Shown here: in pieces, positions 44,430 to 53,744 of the stretch
Numbering within the stretch: position 1 is the stretch's first letter
Layout of the letters: each line of letters opens with the position of its first letter
NCBI GenBank assembly: GCA_947566075.1
Contig: CANOIM010000001.1
Location: 124,001 to 188,000, forward strand
DNA from: an uncultured Eggerthellaceae bacterium
Lineage (GTDB): Bacteria; Actinomycetota; Coriobacteriia; Coriobacteriales; Eggerthellaceae
DNA: 64,000 nucleotides
Reading direction: 5' to 3'
The notes under the pieces: generated by a model
The model's input: only the letters and a program-made list of their open reading frames with translations
Told to the model about the DNA's origin: nothing
Databases searched by the model: none
Translations under genes and position numbers: made by a program

Positions 44430-46155
44430 GCAAGCTATCTTCCCGTCCATCGACAAGCCGTGGATGAAGCACTACGGTGAGCAATGTCGCAGCTTAACGG
44501 TACCGAACGCCTCCATCTATGATGAGTTCTCCCGCGTTGCTTTCACGCACCCGGACCACATAGCTATCGACTACCTCGGCACGCAGATCACATATAGCGA
44601 ACTCAAGGAACGTATCGACAGCACGGCGCGAGCTTTCTCCGCACTGGGCGTGCGCTCGGGAGACAGGGTCTCTTTGGTCACCGCGAACACCCCAGAGAAC
44701 GTCGTCGCCCTTTATGCTCTAAACAAGCTAGGAGCGGTAGCCAATATGGTCGACCTCACATTGAAGGGCTCCGACCTTGTGGACAAAATCAACGGGGCAA
44801 GCTCGAAGGTCGTAGTGGCAACCGATGTTTTCCTTGACTCGTTGAGGGCGGTCGAGCGGGAGATAAGCGCAGCCCACGTTATCATTACGACCCCGGTTGA
44901 CAGCCTCCCGCTCTGGAAAAGGGCCGCGTATCGCGTAAAGGCGGGAAGGCCGAGGCTGTTCGATAAGTGCATGTTGTGGAGCGATTTCGTGAAGGTAGGT
45001 TTGCGGAATGCAAAAGGAGCCGATGCGCTGCCGCGCATTTGCGACCCAGCCTCGCAGTCTGCATGTATCTGCTATACCAGCGGCACTACAGGCAAGTCCA
45101 AGGGCTGCGTGCTGACGAACGGAAATCTCGTCGCCATGGTTCAGGAATATGCGAACTGCGGCTTGGAGTTCGCTGCGGGCGACAGGATGTTCAACGAGAA
45201 TCCGCCCTTCATTTCCTATTGCGCGGTTCTGGGGATAAACCTGCCGCTTGCGTTGGGGATGTGCATCGTCATGTTCCCTACGTACGAACCCGACCATTTC
45301 GCTGAAAGGGTTTACAGGGCAAAGCCGCAGCACATTCTGGCCTGTCCAGCTGACTGGAGCAACTTCTTCGTGGACGGCAAGGCGAAGGCTCGTGACTATT
45401 CCTTTATGAGCACGCTTGCCAGCGGGGGAGTGGCGTTCAATGCGAAAACGAAAGCCGAGCTGAACTCGCTGCTTGCGTCCCTTGGGTGCCGAAACCCGAT
45501 TGTTGAGGGCTACGGCATGACGGAGGGCAGCTCGGCCATGTGTACCGCCGTGCCGGCTTACAACGTGGCAGGCACGGTCGGCGTTCCGTTGCCGCTTATG
45601 AGCGCCTGCATTTGGGACGGTGAGGCTGGCAAGGAACTCGGATTCGGGCAGGTGGGCGAGATATGCTTCTCCGGGCCAACGGTGATGGCGGGTTATCTGG
45701 AGGACGAAGCGGCGACAAGGGAGGCGTTGCGGCGTCATCCCGACGGCGAGCTCTGGCTGCATACGGGCGACCTCGGACTGATTCGCGAGGATGGCGGAGT
45801 CGAGGTTGTTGGTCGCATTAAGCGGCTCATCATCCGTTATGACGGCTTTAAGATCTCGCCGTTCGACATTGAGACGCATATCAGGAAGTGCGATGGCGTG
45901 AGTGATTGTTGCGTGGTCGCTATGGATGATACCGAGCATGGGTTTGGAAGCGTTCCGGCTGCGTTTGTTGTGGTGGAAGGCGGTGCCGACGCCGAAACCG
46001 TTATGGCTTCTGTGCGAACGGCTTGCGAGGAAGCGCTGCCGGAAAGGAACGCCCCGAGAGCTTATTTCGTTGTCGAGCGTTTGCCTCTGACGAAGGTCGG
46101 CAAAGTGGACTACCGAAAACTGGAAGCGATGGCTGCGGAGGGGGAGTGCTCGTGA
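44422..46155 (+). CDS. ANL adenylating enzyme 3
   Basis: This 577-residue AMP-forming enzyme has the N-terminal tag FPSIDKPWMKHYGEQC, shared with enzymes 4, 5 and the stump. Motifs are complete: ATP loop YTSGTTGKSKGCVLTN, A5 GYGMTEGSS, TGDLGLI, hinge GRIKRLIIRYDGFKISPFDIE and catalytic LTKVGKVDYRKL. It is therefore likely active, and forms an acyl- or aryl-adenylate from an unknown acid. It starts inside the end of the membrane-protein gene, and the next ligase overlaps its stop, so translation is coupled. Confidence 0.92.
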   Translation: MNKQAIFPSIDKPWMKHYGEQCRSLTVPNASIYDEFSRVAFTHPDHIAIDYLGTQITYSELKERIDSTARAFSALGVRSGDRVSLVTANTPENVVALYALNKLGAVANMVDLTLKGSDLVDKINGASSKVVVATDVFLDSLRAVEREISAAHVIITTPVDSLPLWKRAAYRVKAGRPRLFDKCMLWSDFVKVGLRNAKGADALPRICDPASQSACICYTSGTTGKSKGCVLTNGNLVAMVQEYANCGLEFAAGDRMFNENPPFISYCAVLGINLPLALGMCIVMFPTYEPDHFAERVYRAKPQHILACPADWSNFFVDGKAKARDYSFMSTLASGGVAFNAKTKAELNSLLASLGCRNPIVEGYGMTEGSSAMCTAVPAYNVAGTVGVPLPLMSACIWDGEAGKELGFGQVGEICFSGPTVMAGYLEDEAATREALRRHPDGELWLHTGDLGLIREDGGVEVVGRIKRLIIRYDGFKISPFDIETHIRKCDGVSDCCVVAMDDTEHGFGSVPAAFVVVEGGADAETVMASVRTACEEALPERNAPRAYFVVERLPLTKVGKVDYRKLEAMAAEGECS

Positions 46156-47924
46156 GCGACATCAACGAAGAGACCCAGCGTGTCGGCGACACTCCTGCTC
46201 TCACTGGTTATCCTTCCATCGACAAGCCATGGATGAAGTACTACGACGAAGCGGTTGCATCAGCCGTTATCCCAGAGGGTTCCATATGGGAGACAGTCGT
46301 TGCGAACAATCACAATTATCCTCATGAAATCGCATTGCTCTATTTCGGCCGAAAGATCAGCTATAAGACGATGTTTCGCCGAGTCGATGAGGCACGCGAA
46401 GCTTTCATTGCGCAGAATGTCCGTGCAGGGGATAACGTTGCTCTTTGCATGCCAGCAATGCCAGAGGCGATTTATTCCATTTTGGCTTTAGATGCACTCG
46501 GGGCGAACGCGGTGCTACTCAATCCAACTTCTGATGCTCAACTGATTCATCGAATCCTAATGAGGGCGCATTCGCAAGTGCTTGTGGTTGCGAGTGAGAT
46601 TATCGATGCCGTGAAGGAAGCACTTACAGGAACAAGGATTTCAACCATAATCGAATGTTCCGCAATGAATTCCATGAATCCACTTGTTCGGGTTATCAAG
46701 CATTGCCGCAAAAATTCTGGAACTCTTTCCTGGGGAAAGTTCATTGAAAAGGGACGCAAGACCAATTGTAGTATCTATGTTGATGATACGAGAGCTTCAT
46801 CGGATACGCCTGCTATCACGGTTTTCTCTTCTGGTACTACCGGAGATGCTAAAGGTATTCAGCTTTCCAATAAGAGCGTGAACGCGATGATCCTCCAATA
46901 CCGCATTGCCGGGTTCAAGATGGAGAGGCAAGACAGGTATTTCGCTCAGGTTCCTATTTGGTTTTCAACGGGAATAGTGGTCACCATGCTTGTCCCTCTG
47001 GCGTTGGGGATCACGGTGATCTTGGAACCGCTTTATGATTTCAAACTATTTCGCACTCATATTCTGCGATATGAACCGGATTATCTTATTACAGCCACAG
47101 GCTTGTTGGAGTTCCTTGCCTCCGAAAAGGACACATCTAGAGCTTACGGCTCCTTTGAATATCTAGCTGTTGGTGGTGAGTATCTTGCGCCCTCAGCAGA
47201 GAAGCGAATTAACGAATGGCTTGAATGTAACGGGAGCGCTGAAGGTGTTCATAAGGGTTATGGGATGTGCGAATGTGGTGGAGCGGTTACTTCAACAAAT
47301 TCGAATATGAACGCTCCTGGTTCATCAGGCATTCCTTTGCCCCATGTGATAGTTGCGGCATTTGATGCTTCTTCTGGAAAGGAGCTTCCCTATGGTGAGC
47401 GAGGGGAACTGCGCGTGCAGACCCCTTGCGCAATGTTGGGTTATCTGGGTGATCCAGAAGCGACAGATGCCTACTTCTGGGTTGATGAGGCTGGTGCTCA
47501 GTGGGCATGTACAGGCGATATGGGTTATGTGACAGAAGACGGAAACGTTTATGTTGATGGCAGGATATGCGACTCCTACACCACAAGCCGGGGAGAGATC
47601 GTGTATCTCTTCGATATAGAAAGAGCTGTTCTTGATATCGACTGCGTCAGGCAATGTAAGGCGATTGCTTGCGAGGTGAACGACGAAATCGCCCATGTCT
47701 GTCATATGGTTTTAGCGCCAGGGGCAGAATGCGGCAGAGCGATGCAAGAAATCGAGAAGCGCTGTGCAGATGTGCTTCCTGCAAGTCATTTTCCTTTCTG
47801 GATACGTTTCTATGAAGGGTCACTCCCTATAGCTCCAAGCGGCAAGCTAGATGTGACTTGCATGAAGGGCAATCGCGAAGGATTGCAGAAACTTCATTTT
47901 CCAGAAAGTAAACCAGCTGATTAG
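46152..47924 (+). CDS. ANL adenylating enzyme 4
   Basis: This 590-residue enzyme starts at GTG, five bases after GGAGGGGGAG and overlapping the upstream stop (GTGA). The tag is TGYPSIDKPWMKYYDEAV. The ATP loop FSSGTTGDAKGIQLSN is normal, but A5 reads GYGMCECGG (Thr to Cys) and the hinge GRICDSYTTSRGEIVYLFDIE lacks the usual G-F/Y-K. The lysine motif IAPSGKLDV is kept. The second half-reaction may thus be altered. Lower G+C than the core. Bases 46209-46241 recur exactly at 49898-49930 in the truncated sixth copy. Confidence 0.9.
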   Translation: MSDINEETQRVGDTPALTGYPSIDKPWMKYYDEAVASAVIPEGSIWETVVANNHNYPHEIALLYFGRKISYKTMFRRVDEAREAFIAQNVRAGDNVALCMPAMPEAIYSILALDALGANAVLLNPTSDAQLIHRILMRAHSQVLVVASEIIDAVKEALTGTRISTIIECSAMNSMNPLVRVIKHCRKNSGTLSWGKFIEKGRKTNCSIYVDDTRASSDTPAITVFSSGTTGDAKGIQLSNKSVNAMILQYRIAGFKMERQDRYFAQVPIWFSTGIVVTMLVPLALGITVILEPLYDFKLFRTHILRYEPDYLITATGLLEFLASEKDTSRAYGSFEYLAVGGEYLAPSAEKRINEWLECNGSAEGVHKGYGMCECGGAVTSTNSNMNAPGSSGIPLPHVIVAAFDASSGKELPYGERGELRVQTPCAMLGYLGDPEATDAYFWVDEAGAQWACTGDMGYVTEDGNVYVDGRICDSYTTSRGEIVYLFDIERAVLDIDCVRQCKAIACEVNDEIAHVCHMVLAPGAECGRAMQEIEKRCADVLPASHFPFWIRFYEGSLPIAPSGKLDVTCMKGNREGLQKLHFPESKPAD

Positions 47925-47943
47925 GTATCTCTGTAAGGAGATG

Positions 47944-49875
47944 ATGAAGGTGTTAGACGAAAAGCTTCATTTTCTTACCGGCTATCCTTTCATTGATAAG
48001 CCGTGGATGAAATATTATGACGAAGTCGTGCAGTGTCTTGAGCCTCCTGCGAGCAGTATCGTTGATTACCTTTATTCCTGTATAGATGAGTATGGCGACT
48101 ATACGGCAGTGACCTATTTCGGAAAGAAGATTAGTTATAAGGCATTAAAAGAGAATATTGAACTTGCTGAAATTGTTTTGCATGAAATAGGAGTAGAACA
48201 GGGCGATAGGGTTTTGTTCCTTATGCCCAATATTCCAGAAACAGCATATCTTTTCTATGGTTGCGCTGCATTAGGAGGTGTATCTGACTTCATAGATCCC
48301 AGACCAGAAACTTTTAACTCTACAACCAACGCAAAACGGCTCAAAACCATTCTTGAAGTCGAGAAGCCTCAATATATCATTGCGCTTGATCAATGCTATT
48401 CGGCGATAGTTGAGCCTCTGGAAGACGAGCTAAGTGGTTTCGGTGTTAAAGCAATAATCAAGGTTTCTGCTGCTGATTCGATGAATCCATTGATGCGGTT
48501 TCTTTATTGGATCAAATGCGCAAGAGAAGGAGAAAAGAAGACCTCAGCAGGTATAGTAGAAAAGATTGAAAGCTATCGTTATGCCACGCTTCTAACTGAT
48601 TCTGAGTGTAAGAGTTCCCATCGAGCTTTTCGCAATTACCCTAATGCGTCTGTCAATCCTGACGACATTGTTGCCATAGTGCATACATCCGGTACATCAG
48701 GAAGTCCAAAGCCTATTCCACTCAGTCATCGAAATCTCAATTCTTATGTCTTACAAACTTTGCATGCCAATATGAATATCGCACCAGGTGATAGAGTTCT
48801 TCATTTGCTTCCATACTTTGCTGCTTTTGGTTTGGTTGGGGTTGTGCATGCTGGATTCTGCCATGTTAATAATCTGATCGAGATTCCAGAGTTTGCACCT
48901 GATGCTATGCCGATGCTAATTGCGAATCACAAGCCCCAGATCGTTATTGGTGTACCTGCGTGGTTTCTTGCATTGCCTAAAAGTCAGCATCTGGCAAATA
49001 TGGATTTGAGCTTTCTTAAGATGATCACCTATGGCGGCGACTCTATGGCAGCCAAAGACGAAGCTACGGTCAACGCTTTTTTAGCGAGCCATGGCTGTTT
49101 GAATTTACTTACTAAAGGACATGGTTTGTCTGAAGTTTGCGGGTGCGCTACTTATGCGATAGCCGAATATAACAAACCAGGAAGTTGCGGAATCCCCTTA
49201 CCGATGACTATCTATATGTTGGTGGACCCTGAAACAAAGGAGCCGGTGGCATTTCATGATGGTAAAGCAGTAGGAGAGGTCGCCGTAGCCTCTCCTTCTA
49301 TGACGCCAGGTTTTCTTGATGGGATAGATGTTGCGAATATTCGAGAGATAAATGGAGAGAAGTATCTGCTCACGGGTGACCTTGCAAGCATGGACGAAGA
49401 TGGAATTGTCACTTTTCTACAAAGAACAGATAGAACGTTTACTCGGTTTGATGGCTACAAGGTTGTTCCTTCTGTTATAGAGCAGGCATTGGAAAGCTTT
49501 GGAGGGATGGAAGAATGCGTCATTTCTCCTCACTGCAGAGATAAATCTTTTGGTAATTCCATTGCAGCGACACTGATCGTCCCAGAGATTTTTTCTGCCA
49601 ATCCCGATCAGAAAATAGCGTTTGTTGAAGGTCTTTTAGAAAAGCTGGCTGAATCGGATATTTCGTCTAGGCAGCTGCCTACACGCTTTTTCTTTTTAGA
49701 GAAAATGCCTATAGCAAAAAGCGGAAAGCGCGACTATAAGGCAATAGTTGAATCCAATTATAGAAATGATTGCGTGCTTGTCGAAATGGATGAGACCAAT
49801 TTGGGTGTTTCTGGGTTCAAGGTATTTTGGATAGCGAGCGCTCCTGCTTCTAAAGGGGAGGCGGTGCATGAATAG
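47944..49875 (+). CDS. ANL adenylating enzyme 5
   Basis: This 643-residue enzyme, the longest of the array, carries the tag TGYPFIDKPWMKYYDEVV. Motifs are HTSGTSGSPKPIPLSH (ATP loop), GHGLSEVCG (A5, degenerate), TGDLASM, hinge RTDRTFTRFDGYKVVPSVIE and lysine region IAKSGKRDYKAI. A C-terminal extension of about 35 residues follows the usual end. AAGGAG lies close before the two adjacent ATGs (47941 and 47944). G+C is about 40% near 48300, the lowest hand-counted in the window. The substrate is unknown. Confidence 0.9.
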   Translation: MKVLDEKLHFLTGYPFIDKPWMKYYDEVVQCLEPPASSIVDYLYSCIDEYGDYTAVTYFGKKISYKALKENIELAEIVLHEIGVEQGDRVLFLMPNIPETAYLFYGCAALGGVSDFIDPRPETFNSTTNAKRLKTILEVEKPQYIIALDQCYSAIVEPLEDELSGFGVKAIIKVSAADSMNPLMRFLYWIKCAREGEKKTSAGIVEKIESYRYATLLTDSECKSSHRAFRNYPNASVNPDDIVAIVHTSGTSGSPKPIPLSHRNLNSYVLQTLHANMNIAPGDRVLHLLPYFAAFGLVGVVHAGFCHVNNLIEIPEFAPDAMPMLIANHKPQIVIGVPAWFLALPKSQHLANMDLSFLKMITYGGDSMAAKDEATVNAFLASHGCLNLLTKGHGLSEVCGCATYAIAEYNKPGSCGIPLPMTIYMLVDPETKEPVAFHDGKAVGEVAVASPSMTPGFLDGIDVANIREINGEKYLLTGDLASMDEDGIVTFLQRTDRTFTRFDGYKVVPSVIEQALESFGGMEECVISPHCRDKSFGNSIAATLIVPEIFSANPDQKIAFVEGLLEKLAESDISSRQLPTRFFFLEKMPIAKSGKRDYKAIVESNYRNDCVLVEMDETNLGVSGFKVFWIASAPASKGEAVHE

Positions 49876-49954
49876 CAGTGGTAAGGTTCTCACCGGCTAT
49901 CCTTCCATCGACAAGCCATGGATGAAGTACCACGACAGCACCCAGACATTTTAG
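49868..49954 (+). pseudogene. 28-codon stump of a sixth ANL enzyme
   Basis: This short frame begins ATG, overlaps the end of enzyme 5, and reads MNSSGKVLTGYPSIDKPW then MKYHDSTQTF before a TAG. The first part is the N-terminal tag of the array, and 33 bases are identical to enzyme 4. The rest of the gene is missing, so the array has lost a copy at its right edge by deletion or recombination. Confidence 0.82.
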
Positions 49955-50080
49955 TCATATGAAAGGCAGCCAAATGCCGTGAGTGGACAGTCTAAGATTG
50001 GCATATCGCCTATTAAGACGTTGCGCATTCAAAACTCATTTCACATACAAGCACGTCGGCTGCATGGCAAATCGATTTAC

Positions 50081-50122
50081 TATTGAGCAAAATTGCGCTA
50101 TTATTGAGCAAAATTGCTCAAT
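50081..50122. promoter_or_regulatory. Direct repeat and palindrome before the ATPase gene
   Basis: TATTGAGCAAAATTGC occurs at 50081-50096 and again at 50102-50117. The second copy is part of a palindrome with perfect 9-bp arms (ATTGAGCAA/TTGCTCAAT, 50103-50122) ending 13 bases before the ATG. This is a likely operator. The remaining 49955-50080 has no feature I can name. Confidence 0.65.
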
Positions 50123-50134
50123 AGGAGTTCAACC

Positions 50135-51322
50135 ATGATGCTCCCAAAGTACAGACGCTCTCTCGTTTCCACTCTCGTCGCTCGCATGAACGAATCACGG
50201 CGATTCATTCAGATGCTCATAGGTCCGCGACAGACCGGTAAGAGCACGGCTCTGAGACAAGCGCTCGAAGAGGTGTCCATTCCCGCCCATATAGCCCTTG
50301 CGAGCATTGACTCCTCAAGCCGTGATTGGCTGCGAGCCCAGTGGATCCAGGCTCGAAACCTCATAACAGATGAGAGTCCTTCTGCCCTTCTCGTCATCGA
50401 CGAGGTGCAACTCGTTCCGCAGTGGTCGGCCGTGGTCAAGGAACTGTGGGACGAGGATGCATGGGCTGATATCGATCTTCGCGTGGTGCTGAGCGGCTCT
50501 TCCTCGCTGCTTCTCCAGCGAGGCCTTCGTGAGGGCCTGACCGGACGATTCGAGGTCATCCGAAGCACCCATTGGAGCTTGACGGAGTGCAGTGATGCTT
50601 TCGGATATACCCTTGATGAGTTCCTCTTTTTCGGGGGCTATCCTGGAGGCGCACCGCTGCGCAGCGATGGGACGCGCTGGCTTGACTATATGAACAGCGC
50701 CGTTATAGATCCCAGCATCACTAAAGATGTCATCGCCATGGAAGAGGTGCGCAAACCTGCTCTTATGGAGCGCCTCTTCCGTCTGGGTTCATCTTATTCA
50801 GGGCAAGAGCTATCCTACCGCAAGATCATGGGGCAGCTTGATGATGCAGGCAATACTACGACGCTCGCTCACTACCTCTCCCTCCTCAACGATGCCGGTC
50901 TTCTGTGCGGGCTTACCAAATACGATCCGAAGCTCCTACGTGAAAGGGGCAGCTCTCCGCGCTTCATGGTGTATGACACATCGCTCATGGTGGCAAGTTA
51001 CGGCCCTTACCGCGACTTCCTGCTCACCGACCCTAAGCGAAAGGGACGTTTGGTTGAGAGTGCCGTTGGTGCTTATCTCCTTGCCCGGGCTGCTGCCGAA
51101 CGATTCGAAGTCCACTGGTGGCGTGAGGGGGCGAACGAGGTCGATTTCGTCTTAACCCAAGGAGAGCAGGTGAGGGCCATCGAGGTCAAGAGCGGGCGCG
51201 TGAAGTCACTGAAGGGAATGACCGCTTTCGTCAATAAGTTCCCTGCTGCAACCACGCTTATCATCGGTTCTACAGAATGCCCGTTGAATGCATTCCTGTG
51301 TGGTGAAGTTCCCCTATTCTGA
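50135..51322 (+). CDS. AAA-family ATPase with DUF4143 domain
   Basis: This protein of about 395 residues has Walker A GPRQTGKST and Walker B LLVIDEVQ. The C-terminal DUF4143 nuclease-like fold has LVESAVGAYLL and VDFVLTQGEQVRAIEVKSG, with the E...D...E-K pattern of PD-(D/E)XK enzymes. Such proteins are common in mobile or accessory regions; their role is not established. The ATG at 50135 has TAGGAGTTCAACC before it; the longer TTG start at 50114 lies in the palindrome and is rejected. It ends 44 bases before the convergent phospholipase-like gene. Confidence 0.9.
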   Translation: MMLPKYRRSLVSTLVARMNESRRFIQMLIGPRQTGKSTALRQALEEVSIPAHIALASIDSSSRDWLRAQWIQARNLITDESPSALLVIDEVQLVPQWSAVVKELWDEDAWADIDLRVVLSGSSSLLLQRGLREGLTGRFEVIRSTHWSLTECSDAFGYTLDEFLFFGGYPGGAPLRSDGTRWLDYMNSAVIDPSITKDVIAMEEVRKPALMERLFRLGSSYSGQELSYRKIMGQLDDAGNTTTLAHYLSLLNDAGLLCGLTKYDPKLLRERGSSPRFMVYDTSLMVASYGPYRDFLLTDPKRKGRLVESAVGAYLLARAAAERFEVHWWREGANEVDFVLTQGEQVRAIEVKSGRVKSLKGMTAFVNKFPAATTLIIGSTECPLNAFLCGEVPLF

Positions 51323-51366
51323 AAGGGTCTCCCGGCAAGAGGATCAAAAGCTCCAGGAGGAAGGTC

Positions 51367-52314
51367 TTAAGATACAGCTAGGATCAGGGGGCGGGTGGGG
51401 GTTCCGTTGAAGTCAAGGCCGCCCGTGAGGCGCAGAAGGTCATCCTCCGAAGCGCTCAAGATGTTCGGCAGCTCCTCCAGGGCGGTGCCCAAAGCCCGGT
51501 CATAGAGGTCCCAGAAGCCTTCCGTGCGCATCTGGCCTGTCTCGGGGTCAGTCCAGGGATCATGGGTGCGGTTGTCGAAGATCGAATGGCTGATCAGCTG
51601 GTTCTTATGGCTCATGGCCTGAACGAAGGAATGACGGCGGAAGCGCCTCTCCACCACTCCCATCACCTTCCGCTTGATCCCCTTGGGGGAGCGCAGTCCG
51701 AAGAGGATGACGCGGTAGTTGTTGACGCCGGATTCGAAGGCATCATGGCGGATGTCCTTGCCCAAGGCGTTCTTCGCCACGTATTTGCACAGCAGCGATA
51801 TCACCTGCACGCAGCGCTCAGAGGCGAACAGCGGCAGCAGCGGATCAAGGCTGCTGATAGTGATGCCTTCCTTCGTGCTGAGCGCCAGCACATCCAGCTC
51901 TGACTCTATCTCGGCGTGCACCTCGTGACCATCCCGCTCATCCAGTCCGTCCACGCCAGCGTTGGTGAGCGCGTTCTGCTGAGCGTAGATGAGGGGATGC
52001 AGGGTGCTATCCAGCAGATAATGGCAGAAGAACCCCTGCACGTAGGCCTGGCCGATCCCGCGGATATCCTCAGGCAGCATGTTCGCCGCATCCTGGAGGG
52101 ACCGAAAGAGCCGCATCGGGTCAGCCTTGTGCATGTCAGAGCCTATGGTGGCAGCGGAGAGCTGCTTGGGGCTCAAGGCGCTGTAGAAGAGGACATCGGG
52201 CCCTTGGCAACCTAGCATGAAGGCTGAGAACTCATCGGCCCCTTCGAAAGGGTCTGGCTGGGTTCGTTGGTAGACATCCTTTCCGAAGAGGTAATGGGTG
52301 ATGACTGCTGGCAT
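51367..52314 (-). CDS. Zinc-dependent phospholipase-C-like protein
   Basis: This 315-residue protein begins MPAVITHYLFGKDVYQ and has GCQGPDVLFYSA, YVQGFFCHYLLDSTLHPLIY and HEVHAEIESELD. The histidine/aspartate pattern fits the Zn-dependent phospholipase C-like family. No signal peptide is seen, so it probably acts inside the cell. The substrate is unknown. Confidence 0.82.
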   Translation of the reverse strand: MPAVITHYLFGKDVYQRTQPDPFEGADEFSAFMLGCQGPDVLFYSALSPKQLSAATIGSDMHKADPMRLFRSLQDAANMLPEDIRGIGQAYVQGFFCHYLLDSTLHPLIYAQQNALTNAGVDGLDERDGHEVHAEIESELDVLALSTKEGITISSLDPLLPLFASERCVQVISLLCKYVAKNALGKDIRHDAFESGVNNYRVILFGLRSPKGIKRKVMGVVERRFRRHSFVQAMSHKNQLISHSIFDNRTHDPWTDPETGQMRTEGFWDLYDRALGTALEELPNILSASEDDLLRLTGGLDFNGTPTRPLILAVS

Positions 52315-52464
52315 GATAGGTGGCTCCTCGTTTCCGTGCGCGTTTCCCGAATTATAGGCTGTTTACCTCCCTTTATCATGTTCCACGGGCGCTTTACCTG
52401 TATGATATTCAGCTCATGTATGCATATTGGAACCAGAACGTCTAAGGAATGCGAACATCCGCCC

Positions 52465-53742
52465 ATGGCATTGATAGTTGCGAAGTTCGGAGGGACCTCC
52501 GTCGGCTCCCCCGAAAGGATACGGGGAGTGGCTGACCGCCTCATCAAGATCCGTAAGAATGGGGATAGGGTGGTGGCTGTGGTGTCTGCCATGGGCAAGA
52601 CCACCGATGAGCTGATGGCGTTGGCCGCTGCCGTGAACGATGACCCTCCCGCCCGGGAGCTGGACCGCTTGCTCTCTACCGGGGAGCAGGTCTCCATGAC
52701 GCTTCTGGCCCTGGCCCTGGAGGCGAAGGGGTACAAGGCCATCAGCTACACCGGCCGCCAGGCAGGCATCCAGACCAACGGCACCCACAACAAGGCGAAG
52801 ATCGTGAAGGTGCACAATGAGCGCATCGAACGGGCCTTGGATGCGGGCTATATCCCCGTGGTAGCGGGATTCCAGGGGATAGATGCCAATGGGGACATGA
52901 CCACCCTCGGCCGGGGTGGTTCTGACACCACGGCGGTGGCGGTGGCCTGGGGCATCCATGCTGACATCTGTGAGATCTACTCAGACGTTGACGGTGTCTA
53001 CACCACCGATCCGCGCGTCGCCCCTCGGGCCCGCAAGCTTGCCAGCATCTCCTATGATGACATGCTGGAGCTCTCCAGCGCAGGTTCCGGGGTGCTCCAG
53101 ATGCGCGCTGTGGAATTCGCGAAGAAATGGGGAGTTACCATCCATGCTCGGTCGGCATTCTCAGATGCTCCGGGCACGCTTGTCAAAGAGGAGAGCCTTA
53201 TGGAACAAGCCGTCATCACCGGCATCGCCTACGACACGTCTGAGATGAAGGTGACCATTCGCCATGTCCCTGATACCACCGGGGTGGCTGCCAAGGTGTT
53301 CGGTGCGCTGTCTGAGGCCATGGTGAACATGGACATGATCATCCAGAACACCTCGCTGGATGGGGCGACGGATATCTCCTTCACCTGCCCTGAGGCTGAC
53401 CTGGCCCGGGCTGTTGACACCATCGGCCAGATGATAGGGGAGATAGGGGCAGATGGCTGGGATGTGGATGAGGACGTGGCGAAGGTGAGCCTGGTGGGCA
53501 CGGGCATGAAGACATCCCCCGGTGTTGCCGCCCGGGCGTTCCAGACCATGAGCGACAACAACATCAACATCATGGCCATATCCACCTCTCCTATCCGCCT
53601 ATCCATGGTCATCCGCGCAGCCGATGGCCAGCGGGCCGTGCAGGTGCTCCATACCGCCTTCGAGCTGGATTCTGATAGCGTCTTCGAAGAGACCCAGCTC
53701 TCCGCCGAAGAGATAGCCGCCAAGATGCAGAAAGGCCGATAG
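52465..53742 (+). CDS. lysC: Aspartate kinase
   Basis: This enzyme phosphorylates aspartate, the first step toward lysine, diaminopimelate, threonine and methionine. The 425-residue protein starts MALIVAKFGGTSVGSPERI, has GRGGSDTTAVAVAWG and EIYSDVDGVYTTDPR, and ends with two ACT domains (VTIRHVPDTTGVAAKVFG; VSLVGTGMKTSPGVAARAF) for feedback control. The frame is open to 52267, but the ATG at 52465 matches the conserved start. asd follows two bases later. Confidence 0.97.
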   Translation: MALIVAKFGGTSVGSPERIRGVADRLIKIRKNGDRVVAVVSAMGKTTDELMALAAAVNDDPPARELDRLLSTGEQVSMTLLALALEAKGYKAISYTGRQAGIQTNGTHNKAKIVKVHNERIERALDAGYIPVVAGFQGIDANGDMTTLGRGGSDTTAVAVAWGIHADICEIYSDVDGVYTTDPRVAPRARKLASISYDDMLELSSAGSGVLQMRAVEFAKKWGVTIHARSAFSDAPGTLVKEESLMEQAVITGIAYDTSEMKVTIRHVPDTTGVAAKVFGALSEAMVNMDMIIQNTSLDGATDISFTCPEADLARAVDTIGQMIGEIGADGWDVDEDVAKVSLVGTGMKTSPGVAARAFQTMSDNNINIMAISTSPIRLSMVIRAADGQRAVQVLHTAFELDSDSVFEETQLSAEEIAAKMQKGR

Positions 53743-53744
53743 CC

